Shown here in pieces: positions 1-8,803 of a stretch of 64,000 nt of DNA. The notes beneath the pieces are model-generated. The model did not search any database. It was not told the origin of the DNA and worked only from the letters and a program-made list of their open reading frames with translations. The stretch's first letter is position 1. Every line of letters begins with the position of its first letter. The stretch covers positions 434,001-498,000 of the forward strand of contig JADJEK010000002.1 of assembly GCA_016709145.1 (NCBI GenBank), given 5' to 3'. The position numbers and the translations under genes are program-made. Origin of the DNA: Planctomycetota bacterium. Lineage in GTDB: Bacteria; Planctomycetota; B15-G4; JADJEK01.

Positions 1-1
1 A

Positions 2-1489
2 GCGCGAACGGAGCGCCGCCGCGGCGACGTGTTGTCCCAGCTCGCGCGCTACGACGAAGCCCTGGCCGCGTTCGATCGCGCCGAGCATCTGCTCGCGACA
101 CCGTTCTCCGATCCCGCGGAACAACGCGAGGCTCTGTTCGAGCGCGCCAGCGTGCTGTGCAATCGGGGCGCGCTGGAGCTCATGCGATCGGCGGACTCGG
201 CAGCGGTCGCTCCGCTCGAGCAGGGGCGGGCGCTGATCGAACCTCGACGCAGCGAATCGGAAGTCGCCCATGACGAATTGATGCTCTACGCCCGCATCCT
301 CGACAACCTCTGCAACGCGTACGACGGCTGTGGTCGGCCCGACGACGCGCAGGCAGCCGGAGTGCTGGCCCTCGATCTGCTCGAGCGCATCACGGCCGAC
401 GGTGGTGGGGACTTGACGGTGGACACCCTCGTCGGATCGTTGTTGTCCAACATCGGCGCGAGCTACGCGTCCGCGGGCCGCAACGTCGAGAGCACGGCGA
501 TGATGCGTCGCGGGCTCGAACTCGGTGAGCGTCGACTGGTGCAGCACCAGGACGTCGTCGCGCTGCGCTACGCCTGCGCGAGCCTGAACTACAACTACGG
601 ACGCATGGTCCACGTCGGCGACGGCGATGCGGAGGAAGCGGAGCGTCACGTTCGTCGCGCCCTCGAACTCTTGCGCGGGGTCGCGCGCGACTTCCCGCAG
701 TCGCCGCAGTACGCGATGGCGTGTGCCCAAGCGCGCGCGACGCTCGCCGAGATCCTGATGTTCGCGACGCGGTACGACGAGGCGGAGGCACTCCTCGTCG
801 AGAACGACAGGGCGTTGACGGAGATCGAATCGTGGGCGCTCGACCCGGACAACGTCCGCAAGCGCCGTTCGGCCGCGGCCAGCATCTGGGGCGAGTTGTG
901 CCGGCGCGCGGGTCGCATCGACGATGCGCGCTCGCAATACGAACGATCGTTGCAGTTGCTCGAGATGTTCGGCGAGCCCCAGGACGACGTCGTGTTCGTG
1001 CAACGCTTGCGCTCGATCGCGTCGTTCGAGTTGTCGCGATTCGCGTACGAGGCGGGTGACGTCGATCTCGCGCTCGATCACATCGAACGCTCGTTGCGTG
1101 CGACCGCGTCGGCGCGTGCGTTCAATCCGCGCGACCCTCAGCTCCAGGAGTCGGCCGTCGAAGCACGCGGCCTGCGGATCACGTTCTTGATCGCGGCCGG
1201 ACGCTACGACGACGTCGAACTCGAGCTCGAGCACCTCGTGGCATCCGCTCCGGAGGGCAGTCTGAACGTCCACGTGCTGCGCGCCGACGTCCACCTGCGC
1301 ACGCTGCGGGCCGCGATCGCGGAGCATGCCGACGACGGCGTGGTCGAACGCTTGCGGTCCAGTTCCATCGACGATCTGCGCCAGGCGATCGCCACCGGTC
1401 AGATGCCGCGCGAAGCGCTGACGACCGAATCGGACTGCGATCCGCTGCGCGACGACCCGAGGTTCGCCGCGCTGCTCGGCGAGGAGTGA
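2..1489 (+). CDS. TPR-repeat protein, 3' part (probably the tail of a Ser/Thr kinase)
   Basis: The reading frame is open to the left edge of the window, so the N-terminus lies outside; the GTG at 29 is only the first possible start visible. The 495 visible residues are helical tetratricopeptide-like repeats, for example the segments around YDEALAAFDRAEHLL and IDDARSQYERSLQLLEMFG, with regular Ala/Leu/Tyr spacing. TPR arrays mediate protein-protein contacts. The last residues (DCDPLRDDPRFAALLGEE) match the usual ending of Planctomycete Ser/Thr protein kinases that carry C-terminal TPRs, so a kinase domain upstream is inferred but not seen. The gene is convergent with the FUN14 gene, leaving 6 bases between the stops. 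Confidence 0.8.
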   Translation, partial: ARTERRRGDVLSQLARYDEALAAFDRAEHLLATPFSDPAEQREALFERASVLCNRGALELMRSADSAAVAPLEQGRALIEPRRSESEVAHDELMLYARILDNLCNAYDGCGRPDDAQAAGVLALDLLERITADGGGDLTVDTLVGSLLSNIGASYASAGRNVESTAMMRRGLELGERRLVQHQDVVALRYACASLNYNYGRMVHVGDGDAEEAERHVRRALELLRGVARDFPQSPQYAMACAQARATLAEILMFATRYDEAEALLVENDRALTEIESWALDPDNVRKRRSAAASIWGELCRRAGRIDDARSQYERSLQLLEMFGEPQDDVVFVQRLRSIASFELSRFAYEAGDVDLALDHIERSLRATASARAFNPRDPQLQESAVEARGLRITFLIAAGRYDDVELELEHLVASAPEGSLNVHVLRADVHLRTLRAAIAEHADDGVVERLRSSSIDDLRQAIATGQMPREALTTESDCDPLRDDPRFAALLGEE

Positions 1490-1495
1490 AGCGCG

Positions 1496-2041
1496 TCAGC
1501 CGCGCTTGAACCCGAGCAGGAACCCGCCGCAGAACGCGCCTGCGCTCGGCAGCTTCGCCTTCATGAACTCGATCCAGCCGGCGTGTTGATTGACGTTGAA
1601 GATCAGGTCGTTCGCGAGCGCGAGCGCCTTGTTCCAGTCGACGTCGGCCACGCCCGCGACCGCGAGCCCTTGGACCGCGGCGAACACCAAGGCGAGCAGG
1701 ATCAAGAACAGCTTCACGATCTTGCGCGACGTGTAGCCGAGCGCGAAGCCGAGGATGCCGAAGAAGCTGCCTTCGGTGAGGTAGGGCAGCACCGATTCGG
1801 GCGTGGTCGCGCCGTCGGTCGTCGTCGACGTGCCCCCGACCGGGACCGACGTCGGCGAGGAGCCGCCGCCGGTTCCGCCGACGAAGCCCTGCGCCGCGTC
1901 ACTTCCATCCGAGGACTTGGACAGCGCGTCCAGCGCGACTGAACTCGATGCGGGGGAGCTGGAGGTCGTCGCCGCACGCACGGCGATCGAGCCGACGAGC
2001 ACGACCAACAGGGTCACGAAGATGAAACCGCGAAGCGTCAC
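1496..2041 (-). CDS. FUN14 family membrane protein
   Basis: This is a 181-residue protein starting at a GTG preceded by GGAG at a good distance. The first 23 residues form a hydrophobic signal or anchor segment, followed by a Ser/Thr/Gly-rich linker (about 25-80). From about residue 84 to the end it matches the FUN14 domain: a Gly-rich first helix (GSFFGILGFALGYTSRKIVK), a second hydrophobic helix (LFLILLALVFAAVQGLAV) and a C-terminal Gly-rich helix (AGAFCGGFLLGFKRG). The family is named for the eukaryotic mitochondrial proteins FUNDC1/2, and prokaryotic members have no established role. No LC3-interacting motif is expected here. The call is by domain only. Confidence 0.75.
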   Translation of the reverse strand: MTLRGFIFVTLLVVLVGSIAVRAATTSSSPASSSVALDALSKSSDGSDAAQGFVGGTGGGSSPTSVPVGGTSTTTDGATTPESVLPYLTEGSFFGILGFALGYTSRKIVKLFLILLALVFAAVQGLAVAGVADVDWNKALALANDLIFNVNQHAGWIEFMKAKLPSAGAFCGGFLLGFKRG

Positions 2042-2102
2042 GCGCGAACTCCGACGAGACGATCAGGACAGTGGCACGAGCGGATGCGCCGGGAAGCGGG
2101 GA

Positions 2103-3008
2103 TCAGGATCCGTCCGCCGAGCGCGACTCATCCTGCCAAGCCTGACGCCACCTGAGAAGGCGCTCGACGTAGACGCGCGGATGCTCGCCGAACAATCGGC
2201 GGCCGAGATGCCGCGCTCGTGCGCGCAGTTCGCTGCGCACCCCCTCGATCGCACCGAGGCAATCGGCCCGCGTGCTGGCGGCCGCGCGCAGCGTCGCGTC
2301 ATGCAAGATCTGGCGCGCGAGCAGCGCCGCGTCGTGCTCTTCGCCGAGGTCGTCGCCGAGCGACTTGGCGGCACGGATGTAGCCGTCGAGCACTTCGGGC
2401 CACAGCGGTCGCAACATCGTCCACTGATGCAGGACGTCTTTGGTGCGGCGGCGCCAGGCGTGGAAGCGGTCGGTGGTGGGTTCTTCGTACGCCTCGCGCA
2501 TGGCGCGCCGGGCCCGGCGGTACGCGCGCTCGAGTCCGAGCGAGAGCGCCTCTCCCGCATCGTGCGTCGCCACCCAGCTCGCGACGTCCGTCGCCAGGGC
2601 GTCGAGATCGGTCGCGACGGCGAGGGCTCGCGCGCGCTCGTCCGGATCGTCCAGTGGCGTGCTCGAACGCAGAGCCGTGCGAAACGCGTCGAGCGGCGCC
2701 TCGAGTTCGGGATGACGCGCGAGGAAGGCGTCGAGCGCCTCGAGTTTCGCGTGTCGATCTCGGATCATGCCGAGCGTCCGGCCGGCGGCTCGCAACGCTT
2801 CGGCCATGGAGCGCTCCGAGGCGCCGAACGCTGCACGAAACGTCCGCAAGGCAGCCCGCGAACGCTTCAGTGCTTTACGCGCGTCGTGTACCGCATTCAC
2901 CAGGTCGTCGCCGCGCAGTGTTCGAGCAGCCTGCTGGATGGGCTCACTCACGAGGTGCCGGGCTTGCTCCGCGAGAGGGACGTGGCGCTGGAGTTCGAAC
3001 ACGATCAT
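2103..3008 (-). CDS. CHAD domain protein
   Basis: The 301-residue product begins at MIVFELQRHVPLAEQ. The longer open frame reaching 3245 encodes non-protein-like sequence and would run into the divergent gene at 3172, so the inner ATG is preferred. The protein is an all-helical CHAD domain with the conserved basic/His pattern: VNAVHDARKALKRSRAALRTF near residues 35-55, and FHAWRRRTKDVLHQW and LGDDLGEEHDAALL in the second half. CHAD proteins bind inorganic polyphosphate through these positively charged helices and often localise to polyphosphate granules. No CYTH domain is fused, so this is the free-standing form. Polyphosphate binding is inferred from the family. Confidence 0.85.
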   Translation of the reverse strand: MIVFELQRHVPLAEQARHLVSEPIQQAARTLRGDDLVNAVHDARKALKRSRAALRTFRAAFGASERSMAEALRAAGRTLGMIRDRHAKLEALDAFLARHPELEAPLDAFRTALRSSTPLDDPDERARALAVATDLDALATDVASWVATHDAGEALSLGLERAYRRARRAMREAYEEPTTDRFHAWRRRTKDVLHQWTMLRPLWPEVLDGYIRAAKSLGDDLGEEHDAALLARQILHDATLRAAASTRADCLGAIEGVRSELRARARHLGRRLFGEHPRVYVERLLRWRQAWQDESRSADGS

Positions 3009-3171
3009 CGTTCCAAAGCTGTAACGCGACGGACGAGAGCTTAGCCCAGCCCGATCTTCGTCCGACTTCGCGCTGCGATTTGGCCCGAACCCGGCCGAAA
3101 GCCAGGTCGTCTGACCCGCGTACGTCGCTCGCCCAACGGCGCCGTCGCAGCTCTTCCTCGACCGAGCCTGG

Positions 3172-6100
3172 ATGAACCCCTCGACCCTTGCGTCGCACCG
3201 ACGCGGACTTCGGTTCCGCGCAGGCGCGTGGTGTGTTTCGGCCATCCTCCTCAGCGTTTCGTCTGCTCTTGCTCAAGTCGCCGTGCCTCCGGTCCGCTTC
3301 GACTTCAAGCCGAGCGGGTTCGAGACCGTGCCCGGCTACAAGCCGGTCCATGCCGACACCCTCGTCGGTGTCGGCGGCGACTACGGCTTCGTCGCGCCCG
3401 CAGCACTCGCAGTGGTGGGTGGAAACGTCGCCGCTGACGTCGTCGAACCGACCGACGACGACATCCCGTTGTTGCGTGGATGCGTGCGCGTGCAACCCGG
3501 CGGCGAGTTCCGCGTGCGCATCCTGCCGAACCAGACAGTCCGGCTGCGCGTGCTGCTCGCGAGCGTGCCGTTCTACTTCCAGCCGGGGACGACTCATCCG
3601 ATCGTCGAACCGACCGCTCTGTACGGCCTCGGAGTCGCGGCCTCGAAGGGTGCGACGCTGACGAGCGTCGCGAGCGGGATCGACCTGCGGACGACGACGA
3701 CGAAGGGCAGCCTCGAGACCACCGTCGGTTCGTACCGCAAAGTGTGGTGCACCGCCGTCGCCGACGCGGCGGGTTGGCTGCGCGTGCGGTTCGACTCGAC
3801 CCAAGCCGCGTTCATCCCGGTCAGCGCGATCGAGGTGCACCCGTTCGTGCCGCTGCCGATCACGTACAAGCGCAAGACCGGCGCGTGGCTGTCCGCGTCG
3901 ACGACGGTTCCGGGTCTCACCGAGTTCAATGCCGGCAACTTCGCTGCGGCGAAGATCAAGTTCGCGACGATCGCCGATCCGCTGACGCGGGGCACCGCGT
4001 ACTTGTGGCTCGCGGGATGGCTCGACGGCACCGAACTCGGCGCCACCGACGCGCTCGAACTCGCGACCAATGCACTGCGGCATCCATCGCTGAGCGCCAA
4101 CCCACGCGCGTTGGAGCTGCTCGACGTCGCGACCGACTACCGCTTCGCGGCGTTGCACGACGCACTGCTCGGCTACAGCATCGGCTACGCGCTGCCGCCG
4201 GAGGGCTACGGCTACTTCAACCCTGCCGTACCGGGCAGCGTGTTCGCCGACGCGCACGAACCCGCGGCGGGCGGAGCCGATCACCTCCAATTCGCCGAGG
4301 CGCTGTATCGGCAGGTCGCGACTTCGCTGCAGCCCGCGATCGCGCACAATGCCGGCACGTCGATCGATCCCGACTTCGAGTGGCATCCACTCGCGTTCCG
4401 AGCGCTGTACCGCACTGCCGTCATCGGCTTCGCCATGAACACGAAGCACAACGTCTACGACGCCGCGGGCTCGCCGGTGCCAGGCGTGGCGGCAGCGCTC
4501 GATCAGAGCGAGGCGATCCTGCAGGCGTTCGACAACGGTGGGTTCTTGTCCCAGGAGTTCGCCAAGGACGAAGAGCTGAGCCTGTTGTGTTGGATGGCGA
4601 AGCCGGAAGTCCACCAGCACGCGTCGAACGGCGGGATCATCGCGCACTGGGACGGACTCGACGTGCCGTCGTCGCATCTGTCGCTCGACGACGCTTGGTG
4701 GAAGGACCGTGTGCCTCCGGCCGAGGCTCCGGCTGCGGGAGTGCCGCTCTGGGCACACTCGCAACGGCGCTACTTGCAGGCGTACCGCGGCGCGGTCGAC
4801 TGGTGGATCGAACGACGACTGAAGGCCGGTGAGTTCGGCGGCGGCCCGGGCGACGACCCGGAACTCGTCGCCCAGTTGATCGCACCGTTGTTCGCGATCC
4901 GGCAAGCCAGTGACGCGCCGCTGCGCGCCGCGCTCGTCGGCGCCGCCGACACGGTGCTCGAGAGCGAGTCGGTCGCGAACGGCTACTTCGCCGGCGATCC
5001 CAACGACGTCGAACACACGGCCGAGTACACGTCGTATCCGCTGTTGGTCGCGCTCTTGCTCGAACCGAGCGAGCCCGAACATCTGCAACGCTGCCTCGAC
5101 ACGTCGCGCTTGCTGCGCAACGTCGGCGATCCGAGCAAGGCCTGGGCCACGCCGGATCCCACCGGCAAGCTGCGGTTCCGCGCGTACTGGTTCAACAACC
5201 AAGGACCGCCGACCACGCAGAACGTCCCCAGCGACGTGTTCACGGACGTGCCGTTCGACGGCAAGGCGATGATCCCGGCGCTGCTGTATCTGCAGCACGG
5301 ACGCAACGCGACGCTCGAGACCGACGTGCTGTCGTGGACCGCGGGTTGGCGCGACGAGGCGTTGAAGACATCGTCCCAGCGCCCGCGCGGACTCCTACCA
5401 GCGGCCGTGCGCTCGAACGACCTCGCGGTCGGCTTCGGCGGACAGTGGTGGAAGGCGGGGGCCGACGCACCCGAGTACCAGTTCCCCGCGAACGTGCCGA
5501 CCCTCGACTACTTGATGAGCGGGTTCTTCGCCGCGGGCCATCGACTCGGCGGCACCGAGGGTTGGACGTACGTCGTGCCTCTCGTGCAACTGCTGAAGGG
5601 GCTGATCACGCTCGACCAACAACTCGCCGCCGGCCAACCGCCGGCCGATCTCGGCGTGGTCGGCGGCAAGAACTGGGCGCTGCATCAACTGCTGTTGAAC
5701 GGCACGTTCCTCAGCGACGTGGTGCGGACGCTGCCGCTGCTGTGGACCACCCCCGAGTTGCAAGCGTTCGACGACCCGTACGAGGCAGGCACCGCTCCGT
5801 ACGTCACGCCGACGTTCCTGGCGCAAGCCCAGGCCTTGGTGAAAGCGCACACCGGTTCGTATCCGGCCTACCTCGCCGCGATCCACACCGGGCCGGATCC
5901 GACGAACGGCAAGTACATCCGCAAGGGCAAGCCGACGATCGAGACGACGCTCGCACGAGGAGAGAGCTGGCTGCGCAACTTCTTCCCACTGGCGACGTCG
6001 ACGGTGTTGTTCACGGACCGGGCGTACCTGTTCTCGATGGCGTCGCACGAGATGTTGCTCGGCACGCTGACCGGCGGTGACCTCGGCTCGGGGCAGCCGA

Positions 6101-6867
6101 CGCAGATCGTGACGTGGGAACCATCGCCGCCCTCCGCGCCGGATCTCGACGTCGCGATCCTGGTGAACGACCTCGCGGTGAAGGAAGGCACCACGCAAGA
6201 TCGCCTGCGCGTCCTGCTGTGGAACTTCGAGTCGACGCCGCGCGCGATCAACGCGCACTTGTGGAACCGCATGCGCTTCGGGCGCTACGCGGTGCGCGTC
6301 GGCGCGGCCGATTCCAACACCGATTACTTCCTGCAAACGCCGGCGCCGACGACGTTCGACTTCAATCAACGCGGCGCGGGGCACGCGTTCACGCTGCAAC
6401 CGCAGACGCTGGTCCTGCTCGAACTCGAGCGCATCGGCGACCTGCCGCAATCGAGTCACTTCGACTTCGCGGTCGGTGTCGGGTTGACCTCGGTGATCCT
6501 CGACGGAGCATCGCTGCGCGCGGAGTGCGTGGTCCACAACTGTGGGGCTTCGCCGTTGCCGGCGCAGTCCGCACGTGCGTACGCGACGCTGCTCGCACCG
6601 GATGGCACTGCGGTCGCGATCAGCCCGGGTGTCACCGAAGTCGAGGTCCCGCTGACGGTGAACCACCCGACGCTGCCCGGAGTCGACGGCTACACGATCG
6701 CGAGTGCCACCGTGCGTTGTGATCTGCCGCTGTCGCCGACTCTCGCGAGCATGCTCGACGCCGGCTACACGATCGCGTTCCGGTTCGCCTCGGCCGCCGG
6801 CCCGGACTTGTCGACGTTCAACGACTCCGCGATCGTCGTCGCCACCGACGCCGTCCTACCGCGCTGA
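3172..6867 (+). CDS. Large secreted protein of unknown function
   Basis: The product has 1231 residues. An N-terminal signal peptide (Arg-rich start, hydrophobic core, SSALA-Q) predicts export. Residues about 42-225 begin with a pattern (RFDFKPSGFETVPGYKPV, then ADTLVGVGGDYGF) like the N-terminal beta-sandwich preceding carbohydrate-active enzymes such as rhamnogalacturonan acetylesterases. Residues about 245-960 are mostly helical and Trp/Leu-rich, with no catalytic motif I can name. The last 250 residues look like beta-sandwich modules. A polysaccharide-directed role is only an inference from the N-terminal resemblance. No clear ribosome binding site precedes the ATG. It stands alone: CHAD lies divergent and CutC convergent. 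Confidence 0.75.
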   Translation: MNPSTLASHRRGLRFRAGAWCVSAILLSVSSALAQVAVPPVRFDFKPSGFETVPGYKPVHADTLVGVGGDYGFVAPAALAVVGGNVAADVVEPTDDDIPLLRGCVRVQPGGEFRVRILPNQTVRLRVLLASVPFYFQPGTTHPIVEPTALYGLGVAASKGATLTSVASGIDLRTTTTKGSLETTVGSYRKVWCTAVADAAGWLRVRFDSTQAAFIPVSAIEVHPFVPLPITYKRKTGAWLSASTTVPGLTEFNAGNFAAAKIKFATIADPLTRGTAYLWLAGWLDGTELGATDALELATNALRHPSLSANPRALELLDVATDYRFAALHDALLGYSIGYALPPEGYGYFNPAVPGSVFADAHEPAAGGADHLQFAEALYRQVATSLQPAIAHNAGTSIDPDFEWHPLAFRALYRTAVIGFAMNTKHNVYDAAGSPVPGVAAALDQSEAILQAFDNGGFLSQEFAKDEELSLLCWMAKPEVHQHASNGGIIAHWDGLDVPSSHLSLDDAWWKDRVPPAEAPAAGVPLWAHSQRRYLQAYRGAVDWWIERRLKAGEFGGGPGDDPELVAQLIAPLFAIRQASDAPLRAALVGAADTVLESESVANGYFAGDPNDVEHTAEYTSYPLLVALLLEPSEPEHLQRCLDTSRLLRNVGDPSKAWATPDPTGKLRFRAYWFNNQGPPTTQNVPSDVFTDVPFDGKAMIPALLYLQHGRNATLETDVLSWTAGWRDEALKTSSQRPRGLLPAAVRSNDLAVGFGGQWWKAGADAPEYQFPANVPTLDYLMSGFFAAGHRLGGTEGWTYVVPLVQLLKGLITLDQQLAAGQPPADLGVVGGKNWALHQLLLNGTFLSDVVRTLPLLWTTPELQAFDDPYEAGTAPYVTPTFLAQAQALVKAHTGSYPAYLAAIHTGPDPTNGKYIRKGKPTIETTLARGESWLRNFFPLATSTVLFTDRAYLFSMASHEMLLGTLTGGDLGSGQPTQIVTWEPSPPSAPDLDVAILVNDLAVKEGTTQDRLRVLLWNFESTPRAINAHLWNRMRFGRYAVRVGAADSNTDYFLQTPAPTTFDFNQRGAGHAFTLQPQTLVLLELERIGDLPQSSHFDFAVGVGLTSVILDGASLRAECVVHNCGASPLPAQSARAYATLLAPDGTAVAISPGVTEVEVPLTVNHPTLPGVDGYTIASATVRCDLPLSPTLASMLDAGYTIAFRFASAAGPDLSTFNDSAIVVATDAVLPR

Positions 6868-6942
6868 GTGGCCGCGCTGAGCGGCCGCGGTGAACGGCCG
6901 TACCCGCGCCGTAGCTCCACGACGTCTTGCCCGTCCGAGCGA

Positions 6943-7686
6943 TCAACGGCGCAGCGCGTCGACGGCCGTGCGCAGCGCGCGAACGGACGCTTCGTCGACA
7001 CCGGTATCGGCGCGGCCGTACTCCGCGAGGTCGAGGCCCGGGCTCGCAGGATGCATCGCGAGCTCGCGTCTTCCACGCGCGCTCGAATGCACTTCACGCA
7101 CTCCGCTGCGCGCGATCAGCTCCGCGACGTGATCCGCTCGGACTCCGCCACCCGAGAGGATCTCGACGCGGCCGGCCGCGAGCGCGACGAAGCGCGCCAG
7201 CTCCACCACGCCGTCGATCGCGCGCAGCGCGCGTCCCGACGTCAGCACGCGCGTGATGCCGAGAGCGCAAGCGTGATCGAGAGCGCGCGCAGGATCGCGC
7301 ACGTGGTCGAACGCGCGATGCAGTGTCAGTGGGAGTGACCCGATGCGCCTCTTCAAGCGTTCGAGCCGCGGTCCGTCGAGTTCTCCGACCCGCGTCAGGG
7401 CGCCGGCCACGATTCCGTCGACGCCGGCATCCATGGCGCGCGCGGCATCGTCGATCACGACGTCCCACTCGAACTCGTCGTAGGTGAATCCGCCGGGCCG
7501 CGGGCGCAGTAGCACGAACAGCGGCAACCGTGTGGCGGCCCGCGCGCGATCGATGAGCGCGGCGCTCGGTGTGAGCCCGCCGCAATCGAGCGCACAGCAC
7601 AATTCGATGCGATGCGCCCCGCCTCGGGCGGCGGCGGCGACGTCGGTCACGGACTGGGCGCAGATCTCGAGCTGGTGCGAATCCAT
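6943..7686 (-). CDS. cutC: CutC family copper homeostasis protein
   Basis: The 247-residue TIM-barrel protein is close to the usual CutC length. Diagnostic segments are ARGGAHRIELCCALDCGGLTPS near residues 19-41, LPLFVLLRPRPGGFTYDEFE near 54-73, VDGIVAGALT, LTLHRAFDHVRDP and RVLTSGRALRAIDG. CutC was linked to copper tolerance in E. coli, but its biochemical activity is unsettled; the barrel resembles enzymes acting on small sugars or phosphates. No copper ATPase or chaperone gene lies nearby. A TACGCT hexamer on the minus strand at 7698-7693 lies only 6 bases before the ATG, which suggests a leaderless transcript. Confidence 0.9.
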   Translation of the reverse strand: MDSHQLEICAQSVTDVAAAARGGAHRIELCCALDCGGLTPSAALIDRARAATRLPLFVLLRPRPGGFTYDEFEWDVVIDDAARAMDAGVDGIVAGALTRVGELDGPRLERLKRRIGSLPLTLHRAFDHVRDPARALDHACALGITRVLTSGRALRAIDGVVELARFVALAAGRVEILSGGGVRADHVAELIARSGVREVHSSARGRRELAMHPASPGLDLAEYGRADTGVDEASVRALRTAVDALRR

Positions 7687-7708
7687 GCGCAGAGCGTAGG
7701 GCGTGAAC

Positions 7709-8560
7709 TCACTTCGCGTCGCGGCTCTTCTCGTCCTGGGTGCGACAGCTCTCGAGCAGCAGCATCGGCACGCTGATGCGCAGTCGATGGTCGGAGCTCT
7801 CGGCCGGCCGCTCGGTGAACACGAACGTCGCGTTGTCCTGCGCCATCAGTCGTTCGAACAGGCGATGGACCTGGTACTCGAGCGCGGCCGAGAGTTGCGC
7901 TCGTGTCACGATCTCCTCACGCTCGAGCACGCCACCAAGCTTGCCTGCCGCAGTTCGGTAGCGCGCGAGGAACGCACTGAATTGCTCTTGGGTCAACGCG
8001 CCCTGAGCGACCAGGATCTCGCCGAGGCGCAGACCGGCCGGACTGCGGTCGGACGCGGCGTGCACGACCACGCCGTCTTGCAACACGATCGAGAACGTCT
8101 CGCCGTTGCTTTGCACCCAGAGGACGCCGGACTTCGCCATCCCGCCGAGCAATCCCAACAGGTCGGCGACGGTCATCGTCGTGGTCGAACCGCGCAAGCA
8201 GTTGTGCACCTGCGATTCGTGCGGCGGCAGCAGGTTCGGCGAGTTCTGACCCTGCATGCGCAGTGCCATGCTGCTCGCGACTTGCGACGGAACGAACGAG
8301 GAATGTGAGGCTCCGATCGGGGCGTCCTCTCCGAACCTCTTGACCTCAGGAATCGGTGTTGCCGGAGCGACGAGCGACTCGGCTGCGGCAGTGAGGATCG
8401 ACGCGACGTCGTCCATCGCCTTCTTGAAGCGCATGCTGACGCCGCGATCGGCGGCCGCGGACGCGAGAGCGGCCGCCCGCTTGGCCAACGATCTCACCGA
8501 AGCGGACAGTTCGTCGCGCTCCTGTGTGATCTGCTGCGTCGACTTGCCGACACCCGTCAT
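7709..8560 (-). CDS. DUF4388 (PATAN-type) domain protein
   Basis: The product has 283 residues from the ATG at 8560, which GGAG precedes by 5 bases; an ATG at 8593 would add 11 residues. Residues about 1-65 form an alpha-helical, Ala/Gln-rich segment likely to be coiled coil. Residues about 70-120 are low complexity. From about 123 to the end runs a DUF4388 domain, recognisable from TVADLLGLLGGMAKSGVLWV, FSIVLQDGVVVHAASDRSP and GLRLGEILVAQGALTQEQF. Such domains are found in bacterial regulators, often with response-regulator or GTPase-associated partners. No receiver domain is fused or adjacent here. It is transcribed divergently from nhaA. Confidence 0.75.
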   Translation of the reverse strand: MTGVGKSTQQITQERDELSASVRSLAKRAAALASAAADRGVSMRFKKAMDDVASILTAAAESLVAPATPIPEVKRFGEDAPIGASHSSFVPSQVASSMALRMQGQNSPNLLPPHESQVHNCLRGSTTTMTVADLLGLLGGMAKSGVLWVQSNGETFSIVLQDGVVVHAASDRSPAGLRLGEILVAQGALTQEQFSAFLARYRTAAGKLGGVLEREEIVTRAQLSAALEYQVHRLFERLMAQDNATFVFTERPAESSDHRLRISVPMLLLESCRTQDEKSRDAK

Positions 8561-8803
8561 CACGGCTCCGCTCTGGATTCCCCCGCTCCGCATGTCGAAC
8601 GAATCGACGGCGGGACTGAAGCCCGTCCGAACGCACGCGGTCGAGCGCGCAGTGGTGGGGCAGGTTCGGGCGGCCCAGTCGGGGAGATGGTGAGGCGTCC
8701 GCCGGCATGCCGCTGGCTGCTTGGCCAAGAGCGATCGACAGGCGGTTTCGCAAGCACTTGCGGCGGCGACCGATATGCTCCCGCGCAAACCGCGAGACCA
8801 CGC

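Noticed and set aside
3009..3245. N-terminal extension of the CHAD protein to 3245
   Set aside because: The 79 extra residues are not protein-like and would overlap the divergent signal-peptide gene at 3172; the inner ATG starts just before the conserved domain.
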